A program made the position numbers and the translations under genes. A stretch of DNA of 64,000 nucleotides from JALCRY01 sp050946575 (GTDB lineage Bacteria > Bacillota > Clostridia > Peptostreptococcales > Anaerovoracaceae): contig JBMNVB010000002.1 of assembly GCA_050946575.1 (NCBI GenBank), forward strand, positions 1-64,000. The letters are read 5' to 3'. The notes under the pieces were generated by a model. The model searched no databases and was not told where the DNA came from. It worked only from the letters and a program-made list of their open reading frames with translations. Of this stretch, positions 48,150 to 56,622 are shown piece by piece; positions within the stretch are counted from its first letter, which is position 1; the number at the start of each line of letters is the position of its first letter.

Positions 48150-49547
48150 ATGGGAAAAGTCGGGATCACCGAGACAGTACTGCGTGACGGTCATCAGTCG
48201 CTCATCGCTACGAGAATGAAGACGGCTGAGATGGTCCCTGTTCTCGAAGCCATGGACGAGTGCGGCTACCACGCCATTGAGATGTGGGGCGGCGCGACGT
48301 ATGACGCGTGTCTCCGGTTTCTCGACGAAGATCCCTGGGAAAGACTACGGGTGATCCGCAGGAAGGTGAAGCATACGAACCTCCAGATGCTCCTTCGCGG
48401 ACAGAATCTGCTCGGGTACAGACACTACGCGGACGATGTCGTGGACGAATTCATTAATCGCGCGATAGGGAACGGTATAGATATCATCAGGATATTCGAT
48501 GCGCTGAACGATACGAGGAACCTCGAATCGTCAGTTAACGCGGTGAAGAAGTACGGCGGACACGCGCAGGGGTGCGTTTCGTATACTGTGAGTCCGGTGC
48601 ACACGGACGATATGTTCGTGAAACTCGGGAAGGAACTCGAGGAGATGGGCGCGGATTCCTTCTGCGTGAAGGACATGGCCGGGCTGCTCACGCCTATGAG
48701 GACGTACGATCTCGTAAGGGCTCTCAAGAGTGAGCTGTCGATCCCGGTGGAGATCCACACCCACGCGACGACGGGACTCGGTTCGATGACATATCTCAAG
48801 GCCGTCGAGGCCGGCGCGGATATAATCGACACCGCATGCACACCGTTCTCGGGAGGATCGTCGCAGCCTCCGACGGAGCCGATGGTGGCGGCTCTGAGGG
48901 GCACCGAATACGATACCGGCATTGATGCGGATAAACTGAATGCAGTCGCGGAGTATTTCAGACCTCTTCGCGAGAAATATATAGAGAACGGCATGATGAG
49001 CACGAAGGTGCTCGGCGTGGACATCAACACTCTTAAGTACCAGATCCCCGGCGGGATGCTGTCGAATCTTATCTCGCAGCTCCAGGTCGCCGGCGCCGTC
49101 GACAGGCTGGACGAAGTGCTTGAAGAAATACCGCGCGTGCGGGAGGATTTCGGATATCCGCCGCTCGTAACGCCTTCAAGCCAGATCGTCGGGACGCAGG
49201 CTGTCACGAACGTCATTACGGGAGAACGATACAAGATAGTATCGAAGGAAGCCGCGGACCTCGTGAAGGGCATGTACGGCAGGACGCCCGTGCCCGTGAA
49301 GGAGGAAGTCGCGGAGAAGATACTCAAGGGACAGGAGCGCGTTACATGCCGGCCGGCGGATCTTCTCGAGCCAGAGATGGAATCGGCGAGGCGCGCGTGC
49401 GCGGTGTTCATGCAGCAGGAGGAAGACGCGCTTACGCAGGTGATGTTCCCGGACACCGCGAAGGAATTCTTCCGCAGACGTCTGGAGCGCGAATACGCGA
49501 TAGACTTCGACCTGTTCGACGAGGAAAACTCGGTCTATCCGGTCTGA
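48150..49547 (+). CDS. oadA: Carboxyltransferase subunit (oxaloacetate decarboxylase alpha / pyruvate carboxylase B type), no biotin domain
   Basis: A 465-residue carboxyltransferase of the HMGL-like barrel family. ETVLRDGHQSLIATRM (metal and substrate), DALNDTRNL, FCVKDMAGLLTP and the metal site EIHTHATTGLGSMTYLKAVEAG are present. The C-terminal PYC_OADA region is present but the protein ends without the biotinyl domain with its MKM motif, so a separate biotin carrier is needed and is not in this window. It may act in oxaloacetate decarboxylase, pyruvate carboxylase or a methylmalonyl-CoA system. A separate promoter and terminator make it monocistronic. Confidence 0.85.
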   Translation: MGKVGITETVLRDGHQSLIATRMKTAEMVPVLEAMDECGYHAIEMWGGATYDACLRFLDEDPWERLRVIRRKVKHTNLQMLLRGQNLLGYRHYADDVVDEFINRAIGNGIDIIRIFDALNDTRNLESSVNAVKKYGGHAQGCVSYTVSPVHTDDMFVKLGKELEEMGADSFCVKDMAGLLTPMRTYDLVRALKSELSIPVEIHTHATTGLGSMTYLKAVEAGADIIDTACTPFSGGSSQPPTEPMVAALRGTEYDTGIDADKLNAVAEYFRPLREKYIENGMMSTKVLGVDINTLKYQIPGGMLSNLISQLQVAGAVDRLDEVLEEIPRVREDFGYPPLVTPSSQIVGTQAVTNVITGERYKIVSKEAADLVKGMYGRTPVPVKEEVAEKILKGQERVTCRPADLLEPEMESARRACAVFMQQEEDALTQVMFPDTAKEFFRRRLEREYAIDFDLFDEENSVYPV

Positions 49548-49594
49548 TAAAACAGCCTCACACCATTACCACAGGTGAGATATATTCCCAGGGA

Positions 49595-49623
49595 CAGTCG
49601 CCGGATTCCGGCGATTGTTTCTT
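49595..49623 (+). terminator. Terminator after the oadA-like gene
   Basis: Ten-base-pair stem CAGTCGCCGG / CCGGCGATTG (one G-T pair) with loop ATT, followed by TTTCTTTAT. Confidence 0.75.
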
Positions 49624-49713
49624 TATATTCCCGGCCTGCCGAGGGGCCGCCGGGCATTTGCCACTGCAATGCCCGCATGTTAATATATATAGCGGGAAAC
49701 GAAAGGCGGACAT

Positions 49714-50793
49714 ATGGACATCGAAAGAGAAATATCGCGCGAGCAGCGTGAAAGGCTCCTGAGCGTGAACGACATAGACTGCGCGATAATAACGGGCCGC
49801 GCGAATATGCGCTATGTCAGCGGCTTCGGAGGCGAAGGCTGCGTTTATCTTTCGGCGGGACGCAGCGTATTCATAACCGATTCGAGATACACGGAGGCGG
49901 CCGCGAGGTCGACTTCGTTCGATATAGAACGCGAAAGCGCGTCGAGGAAAAGATGGGAAATACTGCAGCAATGCATTGATGCGGATAACGCGAAGCGTGT
50001 CGGCTATGAGGACCGCGAGATGCTTGTCAGTGAATTCGCGATGCTCAGGGAAAATATAACCGGCGTGGAGTTCGCGGCGCTCGGCGGAAGCGTTTCGGAG
50101 ATGCGGCAGGTGAAAAAGCCGTTTGAGATCGGGGCGCTCAGAAAGGCCGAGGCTGTCGGAGACAAAGCGTTCGAAGCCATGCTCGGCAGACTGAAGCCAG
50201 GCATGACCGAACTCGAGGCGGCCGCCGAACTCGAATATGAACTGAGGAAAGCCGGCGGCGAAGGGACCAGCTTCGATACGATCATGGCGTCGGGCATTAA
50301 TTCGAGCATGCCTCACGCGGTGCCGGGGAGGAAGGTCATCGAAAACGGTGATTTCGTCACGATGGATTTCGGATGCATGTACGGCGGATACTGTTCGGAC
50401 ATGACGAGAACGGTCGTGATCGGAAAAGCTTCTGACTGGCAGAAGGAGATATATTCTGTAGTGCTGGAAGCGAACCTCGCCGTTATCGAAAACGCCCGCC
50501 CGGGAATGACCGGGAAAGAGATAGACCATATCGCGAGAAAAATCATAGATGACGCCGGCTACGGGGAATATTTCGGACACAGTCTCGGGCACGGCATAGG
50601 GCTCGAGATCCATGAAGAGCCGAACTGCTCGCCGAACGACAATCGGAAGATCACCGCAGGTATGATCGAAAGCGATGAGCCGGGGATATATGTACCGGGG
50701 AAAGGCGGCGTCAGGATAGAAGATATGTTGTATTATACAGATACGGGGCTCGAGGTCGTCTCGAAGTCGCCGAAAGAACTGATCGAACTTTAG
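49714..50793 (+). CDS. M24-family Xaa-Pro peptidase
   Basis: A 359-residue metallopeptidase. Residues 1-130 are the creatinase-like N-terminal domain. The pita-bread domain shows the five metal ligands in MDFGCMYGGYCSDMTRTV (two Asp), GHSLGHGIGLEIHEEP (His), ESDEPGIYVPGKGG and GVRIEDM (two Glu). It would release residues next to proline, as aminopeptidase P or prolidase. The start follows AAAGGCGG. Another peptidase follows nine bases later, so both may be cotranscribed. Confidence 0.9.
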   Translation: MDIEREISREQRERLLSVNDIDCAIITGRANMRYVSGFGGEGCVYLSAGRSVFITDSRYTEAAARSTSFDIERESASRKRWEILQQCIDADNAKRVGYEDREMLVSEFAMLRENITGVEFAALGGSVSEMRQVKKPFEIGALRKAEAVGDKAFEAMLGRLKPGMTELEAAAELEYELRKAGGEGTSFDTIMASGINSSMPHAVPGRKVIENGDFVTMDFGCMYGGYCSDMTRTVVIGKASDWQKEIYSVVLEANLAVIENARPGMTGKEIDHIARKIIDDAGYGEYFGHSLGHGIGLEIHEEPNCSPNDNRKITAGMIESDEPGIYVPGKGGVRIEDMLYYTDTGLEVVSKSPKELIEL

Positions 50794-50802
50794 GAGGAAG
50801 AC

Positions 50803-52209
50803 ATGGACAGAGAAAACGCCTGGAAGAAGTATTCGGAAGAGGATATAAAAGCGGTATTCGATTTTTCGGAGGGCTACAAAGATTTCCTTACGAAATGCAA
50901 GACCGAAAGAGAAGCGGCCGATTTCGTTGCCGCCGAGATCGAAGCGGCGGGTTACAGGAATCTCGATAAACTGATAGAGGAGAAAACGCCGCTCAGGCCG
51001 GGCGACAGAGTATATGCGAACAACATGGGGAAGGGTATCGCGATGTATATCATCGGCTCGGAGCCGATAGAAAGCGGCATGAACATCCTCGGAGCTCATA
51101 TCGATTCACCGAGGCTCGACCTCAAGCAGAATCCGCTGTATGAAGATACCGACCTCGCGCTCTTTGAAACGCATTATTACGGCGGCATAAAGAAATACCA
51201 GTGGACGACGCGTCCGATGGCTCTCCACGGGGTGTTCTGCAAGGAAGACGGAACGACAGTAAAGGTATCGGTCGGGGAAGATCCGGGCGACCCTGTCCTC
51301 GGAGTGTCCGATCTTCTGATCCATCTCGCCGACAAGCAGATGCAGAAGAAGGCATCCGTAGTCGTGGAAGGGGAAGATCTGAACGTACTGGTCGGGAGCA
51401 TGCCGCTTGAAACAGAGGGCGAAGAAGGAAAGGACGAAGAAAAAGAGCCCGTGAAGGCGATGATCCTGAAGATACTGAAAGAAAAATACGGCGTCGAGGA
51501 CGCTGATTTCGAGTCGGCGGAGCTCGAGATCGTGCCGGCGGGCCCGGCGCGAGATTACGGCCTCGACAGGAGCATGATCATGAGCTACGGCCACGACGAC
51601 CGCGTCTGCGCATATCCTTCATACAAGGCAATGCTCGAGATAGAGGGCACTCCCGAACGGACATGCGTGTGCCTTCTGGTCGACAAGGAAGAGATCGGCA
51701 GCGTGGGCGCGACAGGCATGCATTCGAAGTTCTTCGAGACCGAGACGGCCGAGGTCATGAATCTCTGCGGCGAATATTCGGAGCTCGGGCTCAGGAGGGC
51801 GTTCAGGAATTCGAAGATGCTCTCATCGGACGTGAGCGCCGCGTTCGACCCGAACTATCCGTCGGTCATGGAAAAGAACAACTGCGCCTATCTCGGCAGG
51901 GGCCCCGTGTTCTGCAAGTACACGGGTTCACGCGGAAAATCGGGCTCGAACGACGCGAACGCGGAATATATAGCGAAGCTGAGAGCGATATTCAACGCCG
52001 ATAACGTTTCGTATCAGACGGGCGAGCTCGGCAAGGTCGATATCGGAGGCGGCGGCACGATCGCGTACATCCTCGCGAATTACGGCATGGACGTAATAGA
52101 CAGCGGCGTCGCGGTCCTGAACATGCACGCCCCGAACGAGATAATCAGCAAGGCGGATATTTACGAAGCGCTCAGAGGTTATGTATCGTTCCTGAAGAAC
52201 ATGAAATAG
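50803..52209 (+). CDS. M18-family aminopeptidase
   Basis: A 468-residue zinc aminopeptidase. Metal-binding and catalytic segments: ILGAHIDSPRLDLKQNP (His-x-Asp), VDKEEIGSVGATG (Glu-Glu), SYGHDDRVCAYPS (Asp), and the final His in VLNMHAPNEI. It belongs to the group of probable M18 aminopeptidases of Firmicutes that are longer than yeast-type enzymes by an acidic insert (about 205-215, EGEEGKDEEKE). AGGAGGAAG precedes the ATG. It trims peptides in the cytoplasm. Confidence 0.9.
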   Translation: MDRENAWKKYSEEDIKAVFDFSEGYKDFLTKCKTEREAADFVAAEIEAAGYRNLDKLIEEKTPLRPGDRVYANNMGKGIAMYIIGSEPIESGMNILGAHIDSPRLDLKQNPLYEDTDLALFETHYYGGIKKYQWTTRPMALHGVFCKEDGTTVKVSVGEDPGDPVLGVSDLLIHLADKQMQKKASVVVEGEDLNVLVGSMPLETEGEEGKDEEKEPVKAMILKILKEKYGVEDADFESAELEIVPAGPARDYGLDRSMIMSYGHDDRVCAYPSYKAMLEIEGTPERTCVCLLVDKEEIGSVGATGMHSKFFETETAEVMNLCGEYSELGLRRAFRNSKMLSSDVSAAFDPNYPSVMEKNNCAYLGRGPVFCKYTGSRGKSGSNDANAEYIAKLRAIFNADNVSYQTGELGKVDIGGGGTIAYILANYGMDVIDSGVAVLNMHAPNEIISKADIYEALRGYVSFLKNMK

Positions 52210-52222
52210 AGGAGAAGCATCA

Positions 52223-53038
52223 ATGCATATCGGCGGAGATCTGAAGAATGTCTGCATCTTTTCGAATAATACGGAGCTGTCGAAGACTGCGGAGTCCATA
52301 CTGAGAGACAAGTTCGCTGAGTCCGGCGTTGCAGCGGGAGAAACGCTCACTGACGACACCGATCTGCTCGTCGTGATCGGCGGCGACGGTTCGATGCTGT
52401 CCGCGATACACGAGTTCGACTTCCCGCCCGTCCCCGTGATCGGGATAAATACCGGCCACCTCGGATTTTTCCAGGAAATCGCGCCGGAGGACGTCGGTCT
52501 CCTGCTCGAGCGGTACCGTCAGGGCAAGTTCAGCATACAGAAGTCGCACGCTATCCGCGCGAAAATCTATACTGACGACGGGTGCGAGACTCTGGACGGC
52601 ATGAACGAGATCGTCATTCGCGGCCCGCAGTCATATTCGACGCATCTCAATATTTTCATAGGAGACAGCTTTATTGAAAAATTCAGCGGCGACGGCATTC
52701 TCGTGGCGTCGTCCGCCGGATCGACCGCGTACAACTATTCGGTCGGCGGCGCAATAGTGGATCCCAGGATCAATGTCCTCCAGGTGACACCGATCGCTCC
52801 GATGAACACGACGGCTTACCGGTCGTTCATGTCAAGCATTATCCTTCCGCCGGACATGCAGCTCAATGTCGATCCGGAGTACAAGCATGATAAAGTGCTC
52901 TATGTGATGGATGACGGTTTCGAGCACAGGTTCGACGCGCCGACGCATATAACGATCGAGATATCGGATAAGGAGATCAGCCTTCTGAGACTCGAAGATT
53001 ATGACTTCTGGAATAAAGTAAAGACGAAGTTCCTGTAA
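52223..53038 (+). CDS. nadK: NAD kinase
   Basis: A 271-residue ATP-NAD kinase. The GGDGSMLSAIHEF motif (about 53-65), GINTGHLGFFQE, the LNEIVIRG-like segment MNEIVIRGPQS and GDGILVASSAGSTAYNYSVGGAIV are all present. It makes NADP for biosynthesis. It lies 13 bases after the peptidase gene and 2 before the pseudouridine synthase gene, a common nadK-rluA arrangement. AGGAG precedes the ATG. Confidence 0.93.
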   Translation: MHIGGDLKNVCIFSNNTELSKTAESILRDKFAESGVAAGETLTDDTDLLVVIGGDGSMLSAIHEFDFPPVPVIGINTGHLGFFQEIAPEDVGLLLERYRQGKFSIQKSHAIRAKIYTDDGCETLDGMNEIVIRGPQSYSTHLNIFIGDSFIEKFSGDGILVASSAGSTAYNYSVGGAIVDPRINVLQVTPIAPMNTTAYRSFMSSIILPPDMQLNVDPEYKHDKVLYVMDDGFEHRFDAPTHITIEISDKEISLLRLEDYDFWNKVKTKFL

Positions 53039-53040
53039 AT

Positions 53041-53940
53041 ATGGCTGAATTCAAGTATATAGTTACAAAAGAAGATCACGAAAATCAGCGCCAGGTAAAA
53101 GATCTGCTCCGGCGCGGTTTTTCGTTTTCATCAAGACTCAGGACCAAAATCAAAAAAGCCGATACTGTCAGGCTTAACGGAAAGCCGATGAAGCCTTACT
53201 GGATCCCGGAAGAGGGCGACGTAATAACCGTCGCACTGCCGCCCGAGGAGCCGAGCCATTACGAGCCGGAAGACATAGCGGTGGATCCGGTATATGAAGA
53301 CGAGGATCTTCTCGTAATAAACAAGGCGCCGGGGTACACTGTCCATCCGACGAAGGGGCATCCCTGCCATACGCTCGCGAACGGCGTGATGAAGTATATG
53401 GAGGAGACCGGGCAGAGCTTCAGGATAAGATTCGTGAACAGACTTGACATGGATACGTCGGGGCTGGTCGTTCTCGGAAAAAACGCGTATGTCCAGGACA
53501 AGTTCGTCGAAGCAATGCACAAGGGCGATGTGAGCAAGATCTATATCGCTGCAGTAAAGGGCATCCTGGAGGAAGACGAGGGCACGGTCGATGCTCCGAT
53601 AGGCAAGGCCGTGGACGACGAGGTCTGCAGGGCAGTGGTCGAGGGCGGCAAGAAAAGCGTTACGCATTACCGCGTGATCGAGCGCTTCGAAAAGGGATAT
53701 ACTCTGATCGAATTAAGGCTCGAGACCGGAAGGACGCATCAGATAAGGGTCCACATGAATTACATAGGCCACCCTGTCGTCGGCGACTTCCTTTACGGAG
53801 GTGACGCGCCGTGGCTGATAGACAGACAGGCGCTGCACGCGTCCCGGCTTATTTTCGATCATCCCGTTACAGGCAGAAAGCTCGATCTCAGTGCTCCTCT
53901 GCCGGAGGATATGGAATCGCTGTTAAATAAAATCAGATAA
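53041..53940 (+). CDS. RluA/RluD-family pseudouridine synthase
   Basis: A 299-residue enzyme with an N-terminal S4-like RNA-binding part (FSSRLRTKIKKADTVRLNGKP) and the catalytic motif RFVNRLDMDTSGLVVLGKNA, where the aspartate after RL is the nucleophile (ordinary members have HRLD; here NRLD). Further motifs are ETGRTHQIRVHMNYIGHPVVGD and LHASRLIFDHPVTG. It modifies uridines in rRNA or tRNA; the exact site is unknown. It follows nadK by two bases and ends in a terminator. Confidence 0.9.
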   Translation: MAEFKYIVTKEDHENQRQVKDLLRRGFSFSSRLRTKIKKADTVRLNGKPMKPYWIPEEGDVITVALPPEEPSHYEPEDIAVDPVYEDEDLLVINKAPGYTVHPTKGHPCHTLANGVMKYMEETGQSFRIRFVNRLDMDTSGLVVLGKNAYVQDKFVEAMHKGDVSKIYIAAVKGILEEDEGTVDAPIGKAVDDEVCRAVVEGGKKSVTHYRVIERFEKGYTLIELRLETGRTHQIRVHMNYIGHPVVGDFLYGGDAPWLIDRQALHASRLIFDHPVTGRKLDLSAPLPEDMESLLNKIR

Positions 53941-53945
53941 AAAAA

Positions 53946-53965
53946 GAACTGCCTCGCAGCAGTTC
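53946..53965. terminator. Terminator between the pseudouridine synthase gene and tRNA-Pro
   Basis: Stem GAACTGC / GCAGTTC with loop CTCGCA, A-rich on the left and ATTTTTTA on the right, so it can stop both converging transcripts. Confidence 0.78.
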
Positions 53966-53974
53966 ATTTTTTAT

Positions 53975-54051
53975 TGGTCGGAGTGCGGAGACTTGAACTC
54001 CGGACCTCTGCGTCCCCGACACAGCGCGCTACCAAACTGCGCCACACCCCG
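53975..54051 (-). tRNA. tRNA-Pro (GGG), with C at position 33
   Basis: A full cloverleaf on the minus strand: acceptor CGGGGTG / CACTCCG, D arm GCGC / GCGC, anticodon stem CTGTG / CGCAG with loop TCGGGGA, T arm CGGAG / CTCCG with TTCAAGT, encoded CCA end. The loop gives anticodon GGG for proline, but the base before it is C rather than the nearly universal U33. All stems pair. Confidence 0.9.
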
Positions 54052-54155
54052 TCGCAATAGATATAATAACATATTTTCGCAGTTATAAAAATATAATTTT
54101 CCAAAAGACTTAGGATGCTGGAATGATGTAAGTGCGAATTACTTGTGAATAATAA

Positions 54156-54231
54156 ATTAACCTATAAGGTAAATTTGCGCATTGACACCTGTGCAAAACT
54201 GAAATATAAATAATTTACCGCACAGGTAAAC
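54156..54231 (+). promoter_or_regulatory. Promoter flanked by two operators (HigA type)
   Basis: TTGACA (54182-54187), 17 bases, TATAAA (54205-54210). Inverted repeats ATTAACC / GGTAAAT (54156-54174) and ATTTACC / GGTAAAC (54213-54231), each with a 5-base spacer, flank it. This is the usual layout of an autoregulated toxin-antitoxin promoter. Confidence 0.72.
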
Positions 54232-54245
54232 TGAGAGGACGACAA

Positions 54246-54541
54246 CTGAAAATCATTTACAAAACGAAAAAAACGGAAAAAGTCTGCACTGATTTTGGAT
54301 TTGCAGGGAAAACCTATGGAGGCCCATGGCGGAAAAACTGCATCAGCGCATTCAGGAGATAGACGCTTCGGATAATGTTGAGATGATGGTGGAGTTCAGA
54401 ATTGGCAGATGTCATCCTCTTTCGCAGAACAGAAAAGGCCAGTTCGCGGCAGATCTGGTACATCCGCACAGACTTGTATTTGAAAAGTCAGATGATGTCA
54501 TAGAAGTCGCGAAAATAATTGAAATAATCGATTATCATTGA
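54246..54541 (+). pseudogene. higB: HigB-type toxin gene with frameshift
   Basis: Translation from about 54246 gives LKIIYKTKKTEKVCTDFGFA then GKTYGG. One base is then missing in the CCC run at 54323-54325, and the match continues in another frame as MAEKLHQRIQEIDAS, VEFRIGRCHPLSQNRKGQF and LVHPHRLVFEK to a stop at 54539. The whole resembles HigB/RelE-fold killer proteins (about 95 residues), which cleave mRNA on the ribosome. The start is unclear (CTG 54246 or nearby). The frameshift should abolish the toxin unless it is programmed or a sequencing error. It lies directly before the HigA-like gene. Confidence 0.78.
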
Positions 54542-54555
54542 AGGGAGTATTATAT

Positions 54556-55623
54556 ATGATCAGCAGCAGGAGTATTATAGCGATCCCGCCCGGCGCAACT
54601 ATAAAAGAACAGCTGAATGACAGGGGAATGAGTCAGAAAGAATTCGCCGCGCGCATGGATATGTCAGAAAAGCATATCAGCAGGCTTATAAACGGAGAAG
54701 TACAGCTCACTCCCGACATGGCGGTGCGTCTGGAGACAGTGCTCGGAGTTCCCGCGAGGTTCTGGAGCAATCTTGAAGCGGCCTACAGGGAGAAGATCGC
54801 AAAGGCAAAGGCAGAAAATTCTCTTGAAAAGGATACCGAGATCGCCGCTCGTTTTCCGTACGGAGAAATGTCAAGGCTGGGATGGGTGCCGCAGACGAAT
54901 TCGTCAAAAGAGAGGGCAGCCAACCTCAGGAAATACTTTGAGGTCGCTGAACTTGATCTGCTTGAGGATTCACGGATAACGAATATCGCCTGCCGCCGTC
55001 TGGCCATAACGGAAAAAAGCGATCTGGCACTGATCGCATGGGCGCAGGAAGCAAAAATTATAGCGCGTGATATTGAAACTTGGCCTGTTAATATAAAAGG
55101 CCTCAAGTATTCAGTACCTTATATACGCGAAATGACTGCAGAAGCGCCGGAGGATTTTTTCCCCGAACTTGAAAAAATACTTGCGGAACACGGAATCGCG
55201 CTGGTCGTACTTCCACACCTGAAAGGGTCATTTCTTCACGGAGCGACGTTCATTGACGGAAAGAAAATCGTTACGGGACTTACCGCCAGGGGAAGAGATG
55301 CGGATAAGTTCTGGTTCAGCCTTTTTCACGAACTCGGGCATATAACGCTCGGTCATATAGGATTGACCGGAGGTACGACTGATGAAGATGAAAAGAAGGC
55401 TGACGCCTGGGCGGCGGATGCACTGATAGATCCGGGCAAATTTAAAATTTTTACTGAAACAGGCGACTTTTCCCGCCAGAGTGTCATTGAGTTCGCGGCG
55501 AAGCAGAGAATAGCGCCCGGGATCGTTGTCGGGAGACTGCAGCGTGAGCGCATGATCAAATATAATGTGCTGAATGATTTGAAGGAAAAGTATGTTATAT
55601 CAATTACAGAAAAGAAATCGTGA
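54556..55623 (+). CDS. HigA-like antitoxin fused to ImmA/IrrE-type metallopeptidase
   Basis: A 355-residue protein. Residues about 12-75 are an HTH of the HigA/VapI type (IKEQLNDRGMSQKEFAARMDMSEKHISRLINGE). The C-terminal half is an ImmA/IrrE-like zinc peptidase domain with HELGH (258-262) and a downstream EDEKKADAWAAD segment that holds the third ligand. The start at 54556 has AAGGGAG upstream; six earlier codons do not. It should repress the operator-flanked promoter. The peptidase part suggests cleavage of a partner or of itself in response to a signal, which is not known. Its toxin partner is frameshifted. Confidence 0.85.
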   Translation: MISSRSIIAIPPGATIKEQLNDRGMSQKEFAARMDMSEKHISRLINGEVQLTPDMAVRLETVLGVPARFWSNLEAAYREKIAKAKAENSLEKDTEIAARFPYGEMSRLGWVPQTNSSKERAANLRKYFEVAELDLLEDSRITNIACRRLAITEKSDLALIAWAQEAKIIARDIETWPVNIKGLKYSVPYIREMTAEAPEDFFPELEKILAEHGIALVVLPHLKGSFLHGATFIDGKKIVTGLTARGRDADKFWFSLFHELGHITLGHIGLTGGTTDEDEKKADAWAADALIDPGKFKIFTETGDFSRQSVIEFAAKQRIAPGIVVGRLQRERMIKYNVLNDLKEKYVISITEKKS

Positions 55624-55628
55624 AAAAA

Positions 55629-55655
55629 TGTCCCTGCGCTTATCACGCAGGGACA
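55629..55655 (-). terminator. Terminator of the phzF-type gene
   Basis: Perfect 10-bp stem TGTCCCTGCG / CGCAGGGACA with loop CTTATCA. On the minus strand six T follow. It may also serve the HigA-like gene. Confidence 0.82.
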
Positions 55656-55677
55656 TGCTTATTATCGAAACTTATAT

Positions 55678-56469
55678 TTAGAAATTGATAGTCGCTTCAG
55701 AGAATGTCACGGCTTTTCCGCTCATCTTGATACGGTCGCCGATCTGCTTGCAGTACAGCGTGCCGCCGCGTGGGCTTGCCTGATAGGCTACCAGGTCGTC
55801 CTGGCCGGATGCCTTTACCCAGTACGGGATAACATGGCAGTGTCCGGAGCCGCATACAGGGTCTTCAGTTACGTTCAGCTTAGGAGCGAAGGAACGCGAT
55901 ATACAGTCGTAATCACCCGAGCCTTTTGCTGTAATATGGAACAGGAGTCCGTCAAGCTTCTCGATTTTAGAGGTATCCGGCTCGAAGTTCCTGACCTTGT
56001 CTTCACCGTCGAGTACGCAGAGCAGGTCACGACCCATATAAGCCGCTACAGGTCTTACGCCGCCGCATGCCTCTTCCATAGCGTCTGTCACAGGCACTTC
56101 CTTAAGGTCATACGCTGGGAAGTCCATCTCGTAAAGATCGCCCTTGCGGTCTACGATAAGTTCTCCGCTCATCGTATCGAAGGATACCGATTTCATATCA
56201 GGCTCGAAATAGTTCATCAGTGCATATGCAGTTCCCAGAGTCGCATGTCCGCAGAGATCGATCTCGCCGCCCGGTGTGAACCAGCGCAGTTTATATTTAC
56301 CGTCACCTGTCTTTACCGTGAACGCTGTCTCCGACAGGTTGTTCTCGATAGTGATCTTCATCATGAGTTCTTCCGGCAGGAAATCTCCTTCGAGCACGCA
56401 TACAGCGGCCGGGTTCCCGTGGAATACTTCGTCAGTGAATGCGTCGACTACATACTGTTTCAGTTTCAT
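55678..56469 (-). CDS. PhzF-family protein
   Basis: A 263-residue isomerase/epimerase-fold protein of the PhzF family. The N-terminus QYVVDAFTDEVFHGNPAAVC, the catalytic glutamate E47 (NNLSETAF), RWFTPGGEIDLCGHATLGTA, and the second-lobe motif EDPVCGSGHCHVIPYW are conserved. Most members of the family have unknown substrates; no phenazine genes are present. It is divergent from a MocR-type regulator and probably controlled by it. An AGGAGG motif precedes the ATG. Confidence 0.88.
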   Translation of the reverse strand: MKLKQYVVDAFTDEVFHGNPAAVCVLEGDFLPEELMMKITIENNLSETAFTVKTGDGKYKLRWFTPGGEIDLCGHATLGTAYALMNYFEPDMKSVSFDTMSGELIVDRKGDLYEMDFPAYDLKEVPVTDAMEEACGGVRPVAAYMGRDLLCVLDGEDKVRNFEPDTSKIEKLDGLLFHITAKGSGDYDCISRSFAPKLNVTEDPVCGSGHCHVIPYWVKASGQDDLVAYQASPRGGTLYCKQIGDRIKMSGKAVTFSEATINF

Positions 56470-56559
56470 GTCTGTTACCTCCTGTACAAATGTATTTATA
56501 ATACGCTGTTTATTGCTTTCTGTGATTTAATACTACACCCGCGGCCCGCTCGGTACAAT

Positions 56560-56570
56560 ACAATAATTGT
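56560..56570. promoter_or_regulatory. Palindrome in the phzF-mocR control region
   Basis: ACAAT-A-ATTGT lies between the divergent genes, 53 bases before the mocR-type start, and is preceded by a direct ACAAT repeat. A plausible operator, not proven. Confidence 0.3.
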
Positions 56571-56622
56571 GCGGCGTACGCATTTGTGCTATTCTTGAAT
56601 CAGAAACATACGGAGGTGCATC

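Noticed and set aside
49558..51099. Long minus-strand reading frame (513 codons)
   Set aside because: It is antisense to the Xaa-Pro peptidase and the start of the M18 gene, has histidine- and arginine-rich composition typical of shadow frames, and no ribosome binding site.
53041..53940. Inactive pseudouridine synthase because of NRLD instead of HRLD
   Set aside because: The catalytic aspartate and the other motifs are intact, and the first residue of the motif varies among RluA-family members, so loss of function is not supported.
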